A stretch of DNA of 45,366 nt from JOPF133 sp052144935 (GTDB taxonomy: Bacteria > Acidobacteriota > Terriglobia > Bryobacterales > Bryobacteraceae). The stretch is from the NCBI GenBank assembly GCA_052144935.1, contig JBKQPR010000019.1:1-45366 (forward strand). The letters run 5' to 3'. A model generated the notes under the pieces. That model did no database searches. It was not told the origin of the DNA and saw nothing but the letters and a program-made list of their open reading frames with translations. Each line of letters begins with the position of its first letter. Position 1 is the stretch's first letter. The position numbers were made by a program, and so were the translations under genes. Shown here piece by piece: positions 41,718-45,366 of the stretch.

Positions 41718-43664
41718 CTAACGCATCGAACGCAGGCGAGCGGCCCGGGCACGGACTCCGTTGGTATCGACGAAGTTAGGGGCCAGAAGCACATAGGTGT
41801 CGTATGCCTCAAGGGCCTTCGCGATGTTGCGGTCGGCTTCGTAGGCTAGGCCGAGCTCGGCGTAGGTCGGAGCGTAGTTGGGATCCAACTGGATCAGTGC
41901 TGCCGCATCGCGTTCCGCGTCGGCCGTGTGCCGGAGGAGCCGGTCGACATGCAGCAGGCTCCAGCGATTGCCCGCCGAGCGGGGGTTCAAAGCAACGGCC
42001 TGCTTGAGGTAGGGCAGGGCTTGGGCGAGATCGCCGGTGGCGATCAATTGCGAGGCGATCTGGAAGGGCGGTAGGGCCCATTCCGGCGTTAGTGTCGCAG
42101 CCGTTTCGAACGCCTTCCGGGCCTCTTTGGAACGATTGATGCGTGAGAGGGCTACCCCCAGCGCATTGTACGCGCAGGCGAATCTCGGATCGCGTTTCAG
42201 CGAGTTTTCCAGGGTCACGACGGCTTCCCCGAAGCGTCCCTCGGCGATTTGCAGTCGGCCGCTGCAAAACAGCCGGCGGGCTTCCAGAGACGAGTCGTTG
42301 GGACGCAGCGCGATGAGATGCTGGTAGGCATCGACCGCGCTCTGGAGCATCGCGCTCTTGGGTCCGGTGGCGGTGGATTGCACGTAATCGTTGACACAGG
42401 CCTGCCCTAATTCTTCGAGGGCACCACTGATCATAGCGGCGGCTTCGGCCCTGGCCGGCCCGGAAAAACTCTGGGCGCTGTAGAAATCCCAGCCTCCGTT
42501 CGGTTCCACAATGTGTCCAGCGTTGAGGCGCTGCCGCAGTTGCGCGAGGGTGCCGGCCAAGGGCGGCGCGATAGTGACCCGCGCGGGCACCTGGCCCATC
42601 ATGACGCTACCGTCGAGCGTGGCGCCATCCGGAAAATCGGCGGACAAGGCGTGGGCACCGGGTGACACCCCATCGATCCGCAGCATGCCGCCGGAGCGGA
42701 TTTTGCCGCGAAAGATGCTGTCGAGGTAAAGGGCGCTGCCGGCTGGTCCGAAGATCTCAACCGGTACGCCTAGCGCGCCGGGTGGCGCAGATTGGGGCGC
42801 CAGCGCGAGAGCTGCGCGCGCATCGAAAATTCCCGCCACGCGCGGATGCTGGAGTGCGTTGGTCAGCTCGGGGACGCGGCGGGACGCGAAATCGCAGGCT
42901 TCGGAGGCGCGGACCACGTGATCTCCATCAAGATCGGCCGCGCCGCGGAGTCCTTCGAGAAGAGCGTAGGTGAATGCACCATGGCCACCATTCCACTTCT
43001 CACTCTCGAAGGAGCGCTCGCTCGTTTTGGTGGCGAGGAGTTTGAGGAAGCTGCGGTCCCCTTGGCCTACTCGGGCGAGCGGCTCGTTCGCCTGGCTTAG
43101 CAGGTTGGGCGAGTAGCTCGACCAGCCAAGGCGACCGGCGTGGCACGCGTCGGTCACCATGACCACAAGGGCGGCGCGCAGGCGTTTGCTGAGAGTTTCG
43201 TCCACCTCCTGAAAGGAGAGCGCCGTGGCGTGGAGGTTCTGCGGGTCGGAGTCGTGCGCCACCAGGTAGCCTTCGCCCTGCTCGTCGAGTACACCGTGGC
43301 CGGCGAAAAAGACATAAACGATGTCTTCGGGGTGTGCGGAATCGACTAGCCAGATATGGAGGGAGGCGCGAATTTGAGCGAGAGTTGCCGCCTGGTTGGT
43401 CAGCAGGTGTATGTGGTCGGCGGGAAGCGCGCCACCCTCGAAGCTGCGGAGGAAAGCGGCGAACTCTTCTGCATCGCGGTGGGCGAAGTGCAATTGGGCG
43501 GCCGGCGGAACATATTGATACGAGGAGACGCCGATGACGAGGGCCCAACGTGTGCCGCGGTCGCGCATTGGATTGGAGACGTTGGCGGGCTCGACACGCA
43601 GGTCGCGGGGGAGTTGCGCAAGAAGCGCAAGAGGCAACATGACGAGCATGAGGCCGCGCCGCAT
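41718..43664 (-). CDS. Secreted caspase-like (peptidase C14) protein with TPR domain
   Basis: A 648-residue exported protein. The signal peptide is at residues 1-17 (MRRGLMLVMLPLALLAQL). The caspase p20-like domain is at about 35-290: strand RWALVIGVSSYQ, catalytic His123 in FFAGHGV, and catalytic Cys174 in TDACHAG, then HGAFTYALLEGL. A beta linker domain with PEGA-like character follows (about 300-370), then TPRs from about 440 to the end (AYNALGVALSRINRSKEARK, YAELGLAYEADRNIAKALEA). The His-Cys dyad is intact, so the protein should be an active arginine/lysine- or aspartate-directed peptidase; the substrate is unknown. Export argues for an extracytoplasmic role, not classical cell-suicide defence. 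It sits between two copies of the mosaic repeat. Confidence 0.92.
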   Translation of the reverse strand: MRRGLMLVMLPLALLAQLPRDLRVEPANVSNPMRDRGTRWALVIGVSSYQYVPPAAQLHFAHRDAEEFAAFLRSFEGGALPADHIHLLTNQAATLAQIRASLHIWLVDSAHPEDIVYVFFAGHGVLDEQGEGYLVAHDSDPQNLHATALSFQEVDETLSKRLRAALVVMVTDACHAGRLGWSSYSPNLLSQANEPLARVGQGDRSFLKLLATKTSERSFESEKWNGGHGAFTYALLEGLRGAADLDGDHVVRASEACDFASRRVPELTNALQHPRVAGIFDARAALALAPQSAPPGALGVPVEIFGPAGSALYLDSIFRGKIRSGGMLRIDGVSPGAHALSADFPDGATLDGSVMMGQVPARVTIAPPLAGTLAQLRQRLNAGHIVEPNGGWDFYSAQSFSGPARAEAAAMISGALEELGQACVNDYVQSTATGPKSAMLQSAVDAYQHLIALRPNDSSLEARRLFCSGRLQIAEGRFGEAVVTLENSLKRDPRFACAYNALGVALSRINRSKEARKAFETAATLTPEWALPPFQIASQLIATGDLAQALPYLKQAVALNPRSAGNRWSLLHVDRLLRHTADAERDAAALIQLDPNYAPTYAELGLAYEADRNIAKALEAYDTYVLLAPNFVDTNGVRARAARLRSMR

Positions 43665-43671
43665 GGAGCCA

Positions 43672-43677
43672 ATGATA
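43672..43677 (-). promoter_or_regulatory. TATCAT -10 box, leaderless start of the caspase gene
   Basis: On the minus strand TATCAT ends 7 nt before the ATG at 43664, and no Shine-Dalgarno lies between them. Confidence 0.35.
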
Positions 43678-43750
43678 CCAGAGGCCGCCCCTCACCGGCT
43701 TCGATCCGGGTGCGATCGACGGGCGGTTCGGGCCGCCGTGCGGATGGACG

Positions 43751-43837
43751 GCTCTCGGCCCGCGCGGTCGCATGACCGCCGCTCCCCGCGCCGCGGGCGG
43801 GACGCCGAGCGGAATCGGCGAGACTGGTTCTCCGACT
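43751..43837 (+). repeat. Partial copy of the GC-rich mosaic repeat (blocks A-B and start of C)
   Basis: Nearly 50 bp almost identical to 41450-41498, including the palindrome GCGGTCGCATGACCGC (43764-43779). It then has a diverged stretch ending GGCGAGACTGGTTC, where the next gene relic begins. Confidence 0.7.
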
Positions 43838-44120
43838 GGGGCTGGGGCCAGACCGACAATCTCGCTTCCGACGCCTACGCCACGGGTGAAGCCCTTTGGG
43901 CGCTGCACGAATCCGGCATGATGTCGTCCCACGCCTCTACCGCCGCGGCGTCGACTACCTCCTCCGCACGCAACGGGAGGACGGCACCTGGCACGTGGTC
44001 ACCCGCGCGCTCGGCTTCCAGCCCTACTTCCAGAGCGGTTTCCCCTACGATCATGACCAGTGGATCTCGCCAACGGGCACCGCCATGGCAACCATCGGCC
44101 TGACGTTCGCCGCAAAGTAG
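43838..44120 (+). pseudogene. C-terminal relic of a prenyltransferase/squalene-cyclase-like gene
   Basis: Reads DWGWGQTDNLASDAYATGEA then LWALHESGMMSS. A shift near 43930 brings in YRRGVDYLLRTQREDGTWHV, FQPYFQSGFPYDHDQWISPT and GTAMATIGLTFAAK, ending at a stop at 44120. The QREDGTW repeat is the QW-type motif of the alpha-alpha toroid family. Only the last ~95 residues remain, and they start exactly at the end of the repeat copy. Confidence 0.65.
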
Positions 44121-45220
44121 GCCGGTAGGGCTGACGCCGCGTGTCGCTGAGCAAATAGCTGTACAACCCCGTTTCGCAATCTGATGGCTGATTCCGAGCG
44201 TGTGGTCGGATAACCGGAAGTTGGGAAGCCGATGCGAACGGATGATCCGCGAAGAGTCGCGCGTTTAGGGACAACTTTCCATCACCGGATGGCCGCTCAG
44301 CCTGTCGTCCCAGAATAGCCACCGTTGCGCCACGTTTGGCTCACCTTCCGCCGCCGGCCGGTTGGTGGGCTTCTGCTACCAGGAGTGACCGACGGTGCCG
44401 TCCAGCGACCCGCTGGCATACCTTCGCGTCAGCGGCGCCGATGCGGCCAAGTTTGGTGATAGCATCAAATCGATGAAGGCCACAATGACCAGGCAAGAGA
44501 TTTCCAAGAGGCTTCTTCGGACGAGAACCTGAAAAGCCAGGCGCCGTACTGATATTCGATGCGAACGGTTCACCATGGGTCTCCATCGTGGCGGCAAATC
44601 TCCGTTACGAGGTAGAGTATATCCATCGCGCCCACTATCCATCCAGTTCCGTGTTCACCGAGTTCACCGAAAACAATAGCCTTCTTGCTGGCTTTGCGAC
44701 CTATTGCCTCATCGAGCGCGATACCTTGACGGAGGCCAAGGCCCTCCACGACGACCTGATCACACAAGGGATTCCAGTCGGCCAAACCGTTCACGTCGGA
44801 TAGAGGGAGTACCTCTCGGACCACCAGCCTGTATCGGTTGGCGGCCCTTGAGCGTCTCTACTGATTTCGAACCAAGCGGAGAATCCAAATTTTATCCATG
44901 GGAACGCGACACTAACGCCAAGACGCACTCATGACCGAACAAGATGGAGTCCCCCGTACGAGTGCAGAGGTGGGCTTAGCCCGTTTGCCTTAGCCACTGG
45001 ATGTAGCCACAACAGATGTACGCAGATGCGAGTACTCAATGAATCGTCGAACCTTCGTTAATGGCAACCCTGAGCGAGGGCATCCGCCGCGTATCCCCGG
45101 ATCGCTTCAGCGCCTAGGTGCCGGTTTAATGGTCCTGCATTACCAGGATTGGCTGATAGGCGATGTCCGTTTGAATCTTTGAATCGGTGATTGTTCTCCG
45201 AAGTTCCCCAAAACGACGCA
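44121..45220. other. Lower-GC region without confident genes
   Basis: About 1.1 kb with no recognisable family. One weak candidate frame at 44588 is listed separately. A short frame near 45039 begins MNRRTFVNG, like the start of a Tat signal, but ends within ~50 codons. It could be the remnant of an exported protein. Confidence 0.35.
44588..44803 (+). CDS. Possible small hypothetical protein
   Basis: The frame has plausible protein composition (ANLRYEVEYIHRAHYP, then DTLTEAKALHDDLITQG) and is open upstream to about 44488 without an ATG. The GTG at 44588 is the only obvious start. No ribosome site and no family, and the opposite strand is also open, so it may be chance. Confidence 0.22.
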   Translation: MAANLRYEVEYIHRAHYPSSSVFTEFTENNSLLAGFATYCLIERDTLTEAKALHDDLITQGIPVGQTVHVG

Positions 45221-45223
45221 ATC

Positions 45224-45366
45224 CAGTCCTGGACTTGTCCCGATTTTTGAGACAGCCGGTTAAGGCACAATTTTCATTGAATGGAGAATTGTGTCATGGG
45301 ATTGTCTCGACGAATTTTCACGCGTGAAATGAAGCTGGCCGCAGTTCAGCGGCTGGAAACGGGTTC
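45224..45366 (+). mobile_element. Left part of an IS3-type insertion sequence
   Basis: The sequence TGGACTTGTCCCGATTTTTG at 45232-45251 has the look of an IS3-family terminal repeat. It is followed by a GGAG ribosome site and the transposase start at 45296. The element continues beyond the window. Confidence 0.5.
45296..45366 (+). CDS. IS3-family transposase OrfA, N-terminal part
   Basis: The first 23 residues, MGLSRRIFTREMKLAAVQRL plus ETG, match the IS3/IS911 OrfA helix-turn-helix start (xFTxExKLxAVxxx). It binds the element's ends. Cut by the window edge. Confidence 0.7.
   Translation, partial: MGLSRRIFTREMKLAAVQRLETG

Overview
The window looks like a chromosome segment of an Acidobacteriota member, most like the Bryobacterales/'Solibacter' group. 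This is inferred from gene types only: high GC, a very large TonB-dependent receptor with a carboxypeptidase-like N-terminal domain, two CRTAC1-type FG-GAP/ASPIC proteins around a pentaheme cytochrome, a DUF1080 protein, cytochrome/TPR fusions, and many secreted TPR proteins. No tRNA, rRNA or CRISPR array was seen.

Layout. 1-6.5 kb: an N-terminally incomplete P1B-type metal ATPase, a secreted TonB-C-domain protein, and an overlapping NtrY/NtrX-like two-component pair whose regulator has a degenerate sigma-54 contact motif. 6.6-10.6 kb: small and broken genes, namely a zinc-finger-like protein, an orphan DUF433 antitoxin-like protein, two genes cut tail-to-tail at a common breakpoint, and one open frame joining the C-terminal part of a PglX-type (BREX-like) DNA methylase to the start of a RelA/SpoT domain. 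10.4-15.6 kb: arrays of 23-bp repeats resembling IS21-type multiple end repeats flank a cassette of two PIG-L deacetylases and an aldo/keto reductase; relics of a CHC2 primase-like gene and probably an IS110 transposase follow.

15.6-31.4 kb is an intact secretion and redox region. It holds a DUF1080 glycoside-active protein, a translationally coupled set (CRTAC1, pentaheme cytochrome with TPRs, CRTAC1, small secreted protein), a secreted TPR protein, the TonB-dependent receptor behind a perfect palindrome, a heme/copper-monooxygenase-like/TPR fusion, and a second TPR paralogue. 32.1-38.8 kb is a second redox operon: a cholesterol-oxidase-like GMC enzyme fused to an alpha/beta hydrolase, a metallophosphoesterase, and a membrane-anchored RoxA-like diheme cytochrome with one frameshift. 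Substrate uptake by the receptor, oxidation by GMC and copper-type enzymes, and electron transfer through multiheme cytochromes would fit together, but that link is inference.

38.8-45.4 kb is a gene graveyard. A very GC-rich mosaic repeat (about 240-bp unit, three tandem copies at 39840-40452, partial copies elsewhere) abuts truncated sulfatase and prenyltransferase genes. This area also holds three overlapping small minus-strand genes of lower GC, an intact secreted caspase-TPR protein, and the start of an IS3-type transposase at the right edge. Several frameshifts sit in homopolymers or short tandem repeats, so some 'pseudogenes' may be sequencing errors.
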